From Mesorhizobium sp. B2-1-1 (lineage in GTDB: Bacteria > Pseudomonadota > Alphaproteobacteria > Rhizobiales > Rhizobiaceae), in assembly GCF_006442975.2 (NCBI RefSeq), contig NZ_CP083954.1, forward strand, positions 5,401,501-5,465,500: a stretch of DNA of 64,000 bases, read 5' to 3'. The position numbers and the translations under genes were made by a program. The notes under the pieces are model-generated. The model searched no databases. It was given only the letters and a program-made list of their open reading frames with translations, and was not told the origin of the DNA. Shown piece by piece: positions 48,124 to 56,983 of this stretch; the stretch's first letter is position 1, and every line of letters starts with the position of its first letter.

Positions 48124-48357
48124 AGGGCTCCTTGACAGGAATTTACATTGCCGTCGCTGCTACGCTTCCATGCGATTTTTACAATAATTACAAATTTACC
48201 TCACCCATCTGTCAAACACAATACAGATTTTCCCTTATTGATGGCCTGATTCTTCGATTTCCATGGTTCTTTTCGCCTCGCACTGTAAATTCGGTCACAT
48301 TCGAACGCGGCGAGGAATGCCGCCGAGCCGCAAAGAAACAATCCTCCGGAGTAGAGC
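48124..48357. promoter_or_regulatory. Divergent scfR-aceA promoter region
   Basis: An AT-rich 234-bp stretch in an otherwise GC-rich window. ATTTTTACAATAATTACAAATTTAC at about 48174-48198 contains repeated TTACAA/TACAAA half-sites, and a related AATTTACA lies at 48140-48147. These are candidate sites for the ScfR-type regulator. The aceA start is preceded by CCGGAG at 9 bases. Confidence 0.45.
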
Positions 48358-49647
<1,290 letters not shown>

Positions 49648-49699
49648 CAAACCAGGGATCTCGGCAAACGCCCAAGGGCATACAGCAAGGAGAAGACCA

Positions 49700-49942
49700 A
49701 TGGCATCGATAAGCCGCGTCAAGGAACGGGCCGAAGAGCAGTCGACCACGATGAGCATCGACCAGCAAGCGACGATCCGCATGCTGGCCAACGATCTGCA
49801 CCGGCTCAACCAGTCGGTGATGAAGGCGGTGGAAGCCGGCGTCTCGGTCGAGCTGGTGCGCTCGGCACGACACCATGGCGGCGACGGCAATTGGGGGGAC
49901 CTGTTGATCCCGGTCATCGTCACGCAGCAAAGCCATGGCTGA
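49700..49942 (+). CDS. Small conserved-type protein downstream of aceA
   Basis: 80 residues from ATG 49700, with AAGGAG 8 bases upstream. The sequence is helical: RVKERAEEQSTTMSIDQQATIRMLANDLHRLNQSVMKAVEAGVSVELVRSARHHGGDGNWGDLLIPVIV. I recognise no family. It lies 52 bp after aceA on the same strand and is probably co-transcribed. The good ribosome-binding site and the normal codon use support a real gene. Confidence 0.7.
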   Translation: MASISRVKERAEEQSTTMSIDQQATIRMLANDLHRLNQSVMKAVEAGVSVELVRSARHHGGDGNWGDLLIPVIVTQQSHG

Positions 49943-50182
49943 TCGAAGATCGCGCAGGCCCGCCTCTCACCTGCGCCGTGTATGCGCAGGTGAATTTTAT
50001 TTTCATGCAACCCAGGAATGGACAGAGCAGTACAGTACTGTTGCTTGAATTGACTGCTGCGGGAATGCTTTCCCCCAGCTTTTTATTTCGGCTTGACAGG
50101 GACCGCGATCTCACGCCAATTGTCGCCTGATTTCAACTCTGCATTGAAATGGGACGAGTTTCTTGGCTGACTTGGGTGCCCA

Positions 50183-50626
50183 GTGAAGCGTGACGACGAA
50201 AGCGCGAGACATCCGAATCTGGTGAGCCGGGATTCAGCCACGGAGACGATCCGTCAGACCTCGCAGGTGCTCGTTGTCGGCAAGTCGCCGATCAATCGGG
50301 TGGTGATTTCCAAGATCGTCGAGCGGTCCGGGCTCAAGCCGATCTCGGAATCACCCGACATGGCGGCGAAGACCTTGCGCTTGCTGGCCCTGGCCGTGAT
50401 TGTCCTGGACGGCGGCGCCGATAACAGGGACTGCGACACTCTGATGCCCGGCATCGAGATGTTGCGGCGGGCTTCGGGTAAATCGCTCCCTCCGGTGGTA
50501 CTGCTTTCAACCAAGAACGGCACGCCGGAGAGCCTTGGCCTTTCAAACGTCGTCGACGCGGTGGTGGCCAAACCGATTACGCCCGAGCGATTGCAGCCGG
50601 TGATTGATCGGCTGGTCAACCGCTGA
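50183..50626 (+). CDS. Pseudo-receiver (REC-like) protein
   Basis: 147 residues from GTG 50183. The fold of a response-regulator receiver is clear: VLVVGKSPINRVVISKIVERSGL, VIVLDGGAD (position of the phospho-Asp is kept), PPVVLLST (Thr/Ser switch) and VVAKPITPERL (Lys). The acidic pair that binds Mg2+ in true receivers (V-D-D-S) is replaced by V-G-K-S, so normal phosphorylation is unlikely. No output domain follows. It may be a phosphorylation-independent partner of another signalling protein. Confidence 0.75.
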   Translation: MKRDDESARHPNLVSRDSATETIRQTSQVLVVGKSPINRVVISKIVERSGLKPISESPDMAAKTLRLLALAVIVLDGGADNRDCDTLMPGIEMLRRASGKSLPPVVLLSTKNGTPESLGLSNVVDAVVAKPITPERLQPVIDRLVNR

Positions 50627-50642
50627 GAGCGGCAAGCAAGCC

Positions 50643-51353
50643 CTATCCGGCGAGGCTTTCGATCAGTTCGGGTAGTTGTCCGAGATCGGAGATCTGCCGG
50701 AAGCGCGGTTCGGCAATCGGCGCTTCGACATGTTCAAGCACCCAGGTCAATTCGTGCGGCACATGAACGCCCCAGCCGCCGGCTTCGATGGCCGGCACCA
50801 CATCGGACTTCAGCGAATTGCCGACCATCATGCTCCTGGCCGGGCCGTCGCCATGGCGACTGAAAACGCGCGCATAGGTAGCCGCGTTCTTGTCGCTGAC
50901 GATCTCGATAGCGTCGAACAGATCGCCAAGGCCGGACCCGGCCAGCTTGCGTTCTTGGTCGAACAGATCACCCTTGGTGATCAGCACGAGGCGATAGGCG
51001 CCGGCGAGCCGTTCCACGGTCTCGCGCGCATGCGGCAAGACCTCGATCGGGTGGCTCAGCATCTCGCGGCCGGCGCCGAGGATCTCCGATATGACCGAAG
51101 CCGGCACGCGGGCTTGCGTGACCTCGATCGCCGTCTCGATCATCGACAGCGTGAACCCCTTGATGCCGAAACCGTAGACGGCAAGATTGCGTCTCTCCGC
51201 CTCCAGCAGCCGTGCCGAGATATGTTCCTCTTCGCCGTGATCGGCAAGCATGGCGGCAAAGCGCTTCTCGGTCATGCGGAAGAACTGTTCGTTCTGCCAC
51301 AGCGTATCGTCGGCATCGAAGCCTATGGTGGTCAGTTCGCCGGTCTTCTGCAT
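50643..51353 (-). CDS. HAD family hydrolase
   Basis: 236 residues from ATG 51353 (MQKTGELTTIGFDADDTLWQNEQFF). Motif I is FDADDTLW, motif II LVLITKGD, with the motif III Lys in FDAIEIVSDKN and motif IV in MVGNSLKSDVVPAIEAGGWGV. It is close to the YfnB/GS1-type phosphatases. It is convergent with the pseudo-receiver gene and divergent from the puuA-like gene. Substrate unknown. Confidence 0.87.
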   Translation of the reverse strand: MQKTGELTTIGFDADDTLWQNEQFFRMTEKRFAAMLADHGEEEHISARLLEAERRNLAVYGFGIKGFTLSMIETAIEVTQARVPASVISEILGAGREMLSHPIEVLPHARETVERLAGAYRLVLITKGDLFDQERKLAGSGLGDLFDAIEIVSDKNAATYARVFSRHGDGPARSMMVGNSLKSDVVPAIEAGGWGVHVPHELTWVLEHVEAPIAEPRFRQISDLGQLPELIESLAG

Positions 51354-51494
51354 CGACGCCTTCTCGTATGTGAACGAGGCTGAACCTAATCTCGCAGCCG
51401 CGATTTTCAACCGCAACGGCCAATGCCGGCTGCTCCCCTTCCCTTCGGTCGCCGGGCACAGCTATACTCCTAAATCCGCAACCCAATCTGGTGA

Positions 51495-52931
51495 ATGATG
51501 CCGCCTGCAAAAAAGGAAGTCCGTCCGTCGAGCCGCGGAGGGCGCGCCCGCACGCCTGCCTTCGTGAAAAACCTGCGTGGTGTGAAGAACTGGAAGGAAG
51601 TCAGCGAATGGCTGGAATGGCGCGGCATCGAAGACATCGAATGCATTACACCTGACCAGGCCGGCGTTGCCCGCGGCAAGATGATGCCGTCAAAGAAATT
51701 CACCTCCAACACCTCGCTGGCGCTGCCTTCAGCCGTATTCATGACCACCATCTCAGGCGGCTATCCCGAAGACGGCAACGGCTTCCATTATCCGGAGGAC
51801 GACGGCGACCTCAAGCTCATGCCGGACCTGTCGACGCTGACGGTGGTGCCTTGGGAGGAAGACCCGACGGCGGCCGTCATCTGCGACCTCGTCCACCAGG
51901 ACGGCCGTTCGGTGGAATTCACGCCGCGCAACGTGTTGAAGCGTGTTCTGGCCGCCTATGACAGGCGCGGGCTGAAACCGGTGGTGGCGCCCGAGATCGA
52001 ATTCTATCTGGTGCGCAAAAACCCGGATCCGGATTACCCGCTGACGCCGCCCGTCGGCCGTTCGGGGCGGGCGATCGGCGGCGGCGCCGGTTATTCGATC
52101 GCCGGCGTCAACGAGTTCGACGAGCTGATCGACGACATCTATCATTTTTCCGAAAGCCAGGGCCTGGAGATCGACACGCTCATCCATGAAGAGGGCGCCG
52201 GCCAGCTCGAGATCAATTTGCGCCACGGCGATCCCGTCGAACTCGCCGACCAGGTGTTCATGTTCAAGCGCACTATTCGCGAGGCGGCGCTGAAACACGA
52301 AATCTACGCCACCTTCATGGCCAAGCCGATCCAGGGTCAGCCGGGCTCCGCCATGCACATCCATCAGTCGATCATCGACAAGAAGACGGGCAAGAACATC
52401 TTCTCGGCCGAGGACGGCTCGGAAACCGAGGACTTCTTCCATTTCATCGGGGGCATGCAGAAGCATGTGCCGAACGCGCTGGTCATGTTTGCGCCCTACG
52501 TCAATTCCTACCGCCGGCTGACGCAGTCCGCCTCGGCTCCGGTCAACAACAAATGGGGCTACGATAATCGCACAACGGCATTCCGCGTGCCGCGCTCGGA
52601 TCCGGCGGCGCGCCGCGTCGAAAACCGCATCCCCTCCTCCGACGCCAATCCCTATCTGGCAATGGCCGCTTCGCTCGCCTGCGGGCTGATCGGCATCACC
52701 AACAAGATCAAGGCCGAACCTCCGGTGCTGACCACCGCCAATGCCGACGAGATCGACCTGCCGCGCAGCCTGCTCGAAGCCGTCGACCTGTTCGAGGGCG
52801 ACGAGGAACTCTGCGCGCTTTTGGGCAAGTCCTTCGCCGCGACCTATGCGGCGATCAAGCGGGCGGAATTCGAGACGTTCATGGAAGTGATCAGTCCTTG
52901 GGAGAGGGAGTATTTGTTGCTCAATGTGTAG
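51495..52931 (+). CDS. puuA: Glutamine synthetase family protein, probable gamma-glutamylputrescine synthetase
   Basis: 478 residues. The glutamine synthetase catalytic domain is complete: APEIEFYLV (metal Glu), EEGAGQLEINLRHGDPVELADQ, GSAMHIHQSI (His), YVNSYRRL and NRTTAFRVP.. ENRIPSSDANPYLAMAA. The short N-terminal domain and these details match the PuuA-like group, which joins glutamate to putrescine and similar amines. A PuuB-like oxidase follows, separated only by the S23 repeat cassette, and a putrescine importer lies upstream, which supports that role. The TAG stop coincides with the start of the GGGGAGTA repeat array. Confidence 0.9.
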   Translation: MMPPAKKEVRPSSRGGRARTPAFVKNLRGVKNWKEVSEWLEWRGIEDIECITPDQAGVARGKMMPSKKFTSNTSLALPSAVFMTTISGGYPEDGNGFHYPEDDGDLKLMPDLSTLTVVPWEEDPTAAVICDLVHQDGRSVEFTPRNVLKRVLAAYDRRGLKPVVAPEIEFYLVRKNPDPDYPLTPPVGRSGRAIGGGAGYSIAGVNEFDELIDDIYHFSESQGLEIDTLIHEEGAGQLEINLRHGDPVELADQVFMFKRTIREAALKHEIYATFMAKPIQGQPGSAMHIHQSIIDKKTGKNIFSAEDGSETEDFFHFIGGMQKHVPNALVMFAPYVNSYRRLTQSASAPVNNKWGYDNRTTAFRVPRSDPAARRVENRIPSSDANPYLAMAASLACGLIGITNKIKAEPPVLTTANADEIDLPRSLLEAVDLFEGDEELCALLGKSFAATYAAIKRAEFETFMEVISPWEREYLLLNV

Positions 52932-52986
52932 GGGAGTAGGGGAGTAGGGGAGTAGGGGAGTAGGGGAGTAGGGGAGTAGGGGAGTA
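52931..52986 (+). repeat. GGGGAGTA tandem array, 7 full copies (left flank of S23 gene)
   Basis: Seven exact head-to-tail copies of GGGGAGTA, with a partial GTA before and GGGA after. The first unit overlaps the last base of the puuA TAG stop. The last unit lies 8 bp before the S23 gene start and supplies its ribosome-binding sequence. It is the exact reverse complement of the array at 53370-53481. Confidence 0.98.
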
Positions 52987-52993
52987 GGGATGA

Positions 52994-53362
52994 ATGGCCG
53001 AAAAGACAGGCTCTTACAAGGACTTGCTTGTTTGGCAGCAGGCAATGGATCTTGCTGTGGCAGTTTACAGCTCCACAAAATCATGGCCCAAGGAGGAACT
53101 TTATGGATTGACCAGCCAAGTCCGCCGTTCCGCAAGCTCGGTGCCGGCAAATATAGCTGAGGGGTATGGTAGAGAAATTCGAGGATCCTACCAACAGTTT
53201 CTTCGCATCGCCCAGGGATCATTGAAGGAGCTGGAAACTCAACTTCTGATCGCTGAGCGGACTGGCATCGCCTCGCAGGCGGCGACAGCGTCGTTGTTGG
53301 CCAGCACCGAAAGTGTGGGGAAGCTCTTGCGGCTTTTGATCCGCAAATTGTCCCCGGAATAG
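52994..53362 (+). CDS. Four-helix-bundle protein of the S23/IVP (23S rRNA intervening sequence) family
   Basis: 122 residues, the normal family length. The signature is complete: YKDLLVWQQAMDLAVAVYSSTKSWPKEELYGLTSQVRRSASSVPANIAEGYGREIRGSYQQFLRIAQGSLKELETQLLIAERTGI. Related proteins are encoded in intervening sequences of bacterial 23S rRNA and include the Avd accessory protein of diversity-generating retroelements, which forms a basic pentamer binding nucleic acid. Base use differs from its neighbours: more A/T, with codons such as ATA, GGT, TAT and TTT, so it is probably acquired. It sits exactly between puuA- and puuB-like genes, flanked by 8-bp repeat arrays in inverted orientation. Confidence 0.93.
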   Translation: MAEKTGSYKDLLVWQQAMDLAVAVYSSTKSWPKEELYGLTSQVRRSASSVPANIAEGYGREIRGSYQQFLRIAQGSLKELETQLLIAERTGIASQAATASLLASTESVGKLLRLLIRKLSPE

Positions 53363-53369
53363 CCTACCC

Positions 53370-53481
53370 TACTCCCCTACTCCCCTACTCCCCTACTCCC
53401 CTACTCCCCTACTCCCCTACTCCCCTACTCCCCTACTCCCCTACTCCCCTACTCCCCTACTCCCCTACTCCCCTACTCCCC
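53370..53481 (+). repeat. TACTCCCC tandem array, 14 full copies (right flank of S23 gene)
   Basis: Fourteen exact copies of TACTCCCC, preceded by a variant CTACCC at 53364-53369 and followed by a partial TACTCC that ends at the puuB GTG start. It is the reverse complement of the left array and twice its length. The two arrays can pair in RNA or in single-stranded DNA over at least 56 bp. Confidence 0.98.
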
Positions 53482-53487
53482 TACTCC

Positions 53488-54783
53488 GTGAGCATCATGC
53501 CCTACCAATCCCCGATCTCCCCCGGCCGTTCCTGGTACGAGGACACGGCCGGCCCGCGACCCGAGTATCCGGCGCTGGACGGTGACCGGAGCTGCGACGT
53601 CGTTATCGTTGGGGGCGGTTTCACCGGCTTGTCGGCGGCGGTGCATCTGGCCAAGGCGGGCACCAATGTGGTTTTGATCGAGGCGTATCGCTTCGGAGAC
53701 GGCGCTTCCGGGCGCAATGGCGGCCAGCTCGGCACCGGGCAGCGCGCCTGGGCCGAGGAATTGGAGGCCGAGTACGGGTTTTCCCGCGCCAAGGCACTGT
53801 TCGACCTCGCCGAGGAGGCGAAGGCGCATCTGCTCGAATTCGCCGCCGCCAACCAGATCGATATCGACTACATGCCGGGCCAGCTCTCGGTTGCGCACAA
53901 GCCGCGCTATGTCGACGACTACAAGGCGCATGCCGAGATCATGGCCAGCCGCTTCTCCTATCCGCACATTTCGTTCATGGACGCGACGGAAACTGCGCAG
54001 CGGCTGGGCTCGACAGCCTATTTCGGCGGGACGCGCGACACCGGCACCGGCCATATCCATCCGATGAAACTGGTGATCGGCACGGCGCGGGCGGCGGCAC
54101 AGGCCGGCGCACGATTGTTCGAAGCGACGCCGTCGACCGGCATTGTTTCGAGCGGCGGCACGGTGAAGGTTTCGACAGCCAGGGGGACGATCACAGCGCA
54201 GAAATGCCTGATCGCGGTCAATGCCCATGGCGGCACGCTCGAACCGGTGAGTGCCGCGCACATCATGCCGATCGGCTCGTTCATCGGCGCGACCGTGCCG
54301 CTTGGAGCGGATTCGAACGTGCTGCCGGGCGGCGAGGCCGTCGATGATTCCCGCTTCGTCGTGCGCTACTTCCGCAAGTCGAGGGATGGCCGGCTGCTGT
54401 TCGGCGGACGCGAGGTCTACGGCGTCAACGACCCCAAGGACATCCATATCCATATCCGCCGCCAGATCGCGGAACTCTATCCCGCACTGAGGGACGTCGA
54501 AATCACGCATGGCTGGGGCGGCTATGTCGGCATCACGGTGCCGAGAAAGCCGTTCGTGCGAGAAGTGATGCCGAATGTGATCTCGGCCGGCGGCTATTCC
54601 GGCCACGGCGTCATGCTGTCGAACTTCTTCGGCAAGCTCTATGCCGAAACGGTAGCCGGCAACCGCGACCGGCTAAAGCTGATCGAGGATTTGAAGATTC
54701 CGCCGTTCCCCGGTGGCCGGCGCTTGCGCGCGCCGCTGCTTTTCCTGGCGCTCAACTGGTTCGCGTTGCGCGACAGGATTTAA
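53488..54783 (+). CDS. puuB: FAD-dependent oxidoreductase, probable gamma-glutamylputrescine oxidase
   Basis: 431 residues from GTG 53488; ATG 53497 is the alternative. A DAO-type FAD domain begins CDVVIVGGGFTGLSAAVHLAKAGTNVVLIEA (about 31-61), then GASGRNGGQLGTGQR, and ends with GWGGYVGITVPRKPFV and SAGGYSGHGVMLSNFFGKLYAE. This layout matches PuuB/OrdL-type oxidases, which oxidise gamma-glutamylputrescine to the aldehyde. The start codon abuts the TACTCCCC array, so its own ribosome-binding site seems to have been displaced by the repeats; translation may depend on unusual signals or on coupling. Confidence 0.9.
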   Translation: MSIMPYQSPISPGRSWYEDTAGPRPEYPALDGDRSCDVVIVGGGFTGLSAAVHLAKAGTNVVLIEAYRFGDGASGRNGGQLGTGQRAWAEELEAEYGFSRAKALFDLAEEAKAHLLEFAAANQIDIDYMPGQLSVAHKPRYVDDYKAHAEIMASRFSYPHISFMDATETAQRLGSTAYFGGTRDTGTGHIHPMKLVIGTARAAAQAGARLFEATPSTGIVSSGGTVKVSTARGTITAQKCLIAVNAHGGTLEPVSAAHIMPIGSFIGATVPLGADSNVLPGGEAVDDSRFVVRYFRKSRDGRLLFGGREVYGVNDPKDIHIHIRRQIAELYPALRDVEITHGWGGYVGITVPRKPFVREVMPNVISAGGYSGHGVMLSNFFGKLYAETVAGNRDRLKLIEDLKIPPFPGGRRLRAPLLFLALNWFALRDRI

Positions 54784-55007
54784 CAATTGTTGAGTAATAT
54801 CATGGGGGCCGCGACATCCAAGCGTTGCAGAATCTTCAGCAATGGCGCACTGATGCCACAATCGCGGGCAAAAAGTGCAATCTCTAGGCGAATATAGACG
54901 GGGATTTTCTGCGGGCCCGCCCGCTGTTTGATTTGGGACCGGTGCGACCGACGCACGCATTGCGGTGTTTGATCGAAGAACATCGGCCCCTTATGGAGGT
55001 GGCAAGA

Positions 55008-55856
55008 GTGAGAGAGCCCTTCAGTTTCGGTGCTCCGGAACGTCGGCGCTTTGCCATGCAGTTCGGCTACGACATGCGCCCGTCATTCTGGCAGGAAGTC
55101 CGTTCGAACTCGCATCTGGTGATTGCCGCGGTCGGCACGGCCGCGCTGCTCGGCGTGGCCGCGGTGGCACTGTGGCTGGCGTTGCCGGCGAACGAGCGGC
55201 AAGCGGTTGCCAATCCAGGGCAAGCCATTCCGGCCGTTCCGGTGAAGACGACGAAGATCGCGCCAGCGGGGATCACGGCGGCCGCGGCGGCGGTGCCGCA
55301 AGCGGCGCGAAAGTCCGACCAGGTCTCGCCGACCGTGGCTGTCTCGGAAGCCGCCATTCCGGCGCTCGCGGCGAACGACCCGCGCTGGACCGCCTCCCAA
55401 TCGAAGACCGCACCGGCTGCTTCCGGCCAGTCGGCGAGCAAGGCCGGGCAGAGGCCTGACAAGCCGGCGGCGGCGGCATTCGCGCAACCCGCTGCCGACA
55501 CCGACGCCGCCACCGAGCTCGCCAAGGTCGCGGCACCGGCCCCGGCGGCGGGCAGCAGTCCCGATGGCGCGCAGACCGCCGCCATTCCGGCCGCGCAACC
55601 ACAAGTAGCGTCGCAGCAATCTGCCGCGCAGGATGACGACAGCAAGGCCGAACCGCGCAAAGCGGCCGCGGCTGGCACCGGGCGCATCCTCAGGGCCGTG
55701 ACTATGCGTAGCGGCCCGAAGAAGAATGCGGCCGCCATCGTCACGGTGCCCGCCAAGACCTCGGTGCAAGTGATGAGCTGCAAGCGTTGGTGCCAGATCG
55801 TCTACAACGGCAAGACAGGCTGGGTCTACAAAACCTACATCAAGACCGGCGCCTGA
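55008..55856 (+). CDS. Membrane-anchored protein with C-terminal bacterial SH3 domain
   Basis: 282 residues from GTG 55008, with GGAGG 8 bases before; earlier starts at 54993 (ATG) and 54933 (TTG) lack good sites. One membrane helix (SHLVIAAVGTAALLGVAAVALWLAL) near residue 38 is followed by a long Ala/Pro-rich low-complexity linker and a C-terminal SH3b domain (RAVTMRSGPKKNAAAIVTVPAKTSVQVMSCKRWCQIVYNGKTGWVYKTYIK). The SH3 domain probably binds peptidoglycan in the periplasm. It stands alone between puuB and an SDR gene. Confidence 0.83.
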   Translation: MREPFSFGAPERRRFAMQFGYDMRPSFWQEVRSNSHLVIAAVGTAALLGVAAVALWLALPANERQAVANPGQAIPAVPVKTTKIAPAGITAAAAAVPQAARKSDQVSPTVAVSEAAIPALAANDPRWTASQSKTAPAASGQSASKAGQRPDKPAAAAFAQPAADTDAATELAKVAAPAPAAGSSPDGAQTAAIPAAQPQVASQQSAAQDDDSKAEPRKAAAAGTGRILRAVTMRSGPKKNAAAIVTVPAKTSVQVMSCKRWCQIVYNGKTGWVYKTYIKTGA

Positions 55857-55923
55857 CGCACCAGCGCCACGATCAAGGCAGGCACGGCCGAGCCGATCTT
55901 TGGCGCAGCGATGACGGTGTGCG

Positions 55924-56670
55924 TCAGATGCAGCGCCCGCCGTCGACCTCCAGCGCAACGCCAGTAATGAAGACGGCCTCGTCGGATGCCAGCCACAGTG
56001 CCGCATTGGCGATGTCGAGCGGGGTCGAAAGCCGACCGAGGGGGATCGAGGCGCGGAATTTCTCGCGGATTTCAGGTGTATCGGCGCCCATGAATTTTTC
56101 CAGCATGCCGGTTTCGCCGGCCACCGGACACAGGCAGTTGACGCGGATGTTCTTCGGCGCGAGTTCCACCGCCATCGACTTGGTGGCGGTGATCGCCCAG
56201 CCCTTGGAGGCGTTGTACCAGGTGAGGCCGGGCCGAGGGCGCAGGCCAGCGGTGGAGGCCGTGGTCAGGATGACGCCCCCGCCTTGCCGCTCCATGATCG
56301 GCACGACGGCAAGGGCAGCATGATAGATGGCCTTCATGTTGACCGATGTGATCAGGTCGAACGTCGCCTCGTCGACTTCGAGCATGTCGCCATTGCGATG
56401 GGTGAACCCGGCATTGTTGACCATGATGTCGATACGTCCGAAGGCGCTTTTGGCGGCATGGACCATCTCGTCGAATTCGGAGCGCTGCGAAACGTCGGTC
56501 TGGGTCCAGATCGCCGCCTCGCCGATCTCGCCGGCTACGCGTTCGGCGCCCTTGGCATTGAGGTCGGCCACGACGATCCTGGCGCCCTCCTCGGCGAAGC
56601 GACGGGCAATGCCCTCGCCGAAACCCGAAGCGGCCCCGGTGACGATGGCGACCTTGTCCTTCAGACGCAT
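55924..56670 (-). CDS. SDR family oxidoreductase
   Basis: 248 residues, classical short-chain dehydrogenase. Cofactor motif TGAASGFGEGIA (about 11-22), Asp in VVADLNAKG, which suggests NAD(H), NNAGFTH, the catalytic Ser/Tyr/Lys in TTASTAGLRPRPGLTWYNASKGW, and the usual C-terminal FITGVALEVDGGRCI. It is close to 3-oxoacyl-ACP reductase/glucose 1-dehydrogenase-type members. Substrate unknown. Divergent from zwf. Confidence 0.9.
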   Translation of the reverse strand: MRLKDKVAIVTGAASGFGEGIARRFAEEGARIVVADLNAKGAERVAGEIGEAAIWTQTDVSQRSEFDEMVHAAKSAFGRIDIMVNNAGFTHRNGDMLEVDEATFDLITSVNMKAIYHAALAVVPIMERQGGGVILTTASTAGLRPRPGLTWYNASKGWAITATKSMAVELAPKNIRVNCLCPVAGETGMLEKFMGADTPEIREKFRASIPLGRLSTPLDIANAALWLASDEAVFITGVALEVDGGRCI

Positions 56671-56798
56671 GTTTTTCCGCTCCCTGGGTTCATCGCGTGG
56701 CTTTTACCGCGGGCTGCCGGCGTCATGGCCTGTGCCACGACAGGCAAAGCGCTGATTCTCCCTTAGCTTTCGTCACATTCACGTCCTATGCTGCAACT

Positions 56799-56840
56799 GC
56801 GAAGGCTTGGCGGAGTTGTCGTTTGCCGACAAGCCTTCGC
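56799..56840. promoter_or_regulatory. Large inverted repeat upstream of zwf
   Basis: GCGAAGGCTTG (56799-56809) and CAAGCCTTCGC (56830-56840) are 11-bp perfect arms, with an inner pair TTGTCG/CGACAA (56816-56821 and 56827-56832) that overlaps the outer right arm, so two alternative stems are possible. It lies 144 bp before the zwf start within a 313-bp gap (56671-56983) that holds no gene. Operator, attenuator or terminator of an upstream transcript are all possible. Confidence 0.6.
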
Positions 56841-56983
56841 TTGGTGCCAGTGTCAAGCGCACATCTGGACCGACGCAAATATGTAGCGATCGGTCGTCGA
56901 TGTGACACCGTGGCACTGGAAAATTTAAATCGATTAGAATATATCAGCCGCGTACTCGCGACCGGCGTCAAAGCGGATAGACC

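Noticed and set aside
51753..53222. 489-codon open frame on the minus strand across the repeat array
   Set aside because: The GGGGAGTA array is open in this frame and joins shadows of two genes; the translated repeat (PTPLLPYS) is an artefact of the array.
52994..53362. Avd protein of a diversity-generating retroelement
   Set aside because: No reverse transcriptase, template repeat or variable repeat is found in the window; the protein is of the general S23 type.
52931..53481. CRISPR-like repeat arrays
   Set aside because: The 8-bp units are directly adjacent with no spacers, and there are no cas genes.
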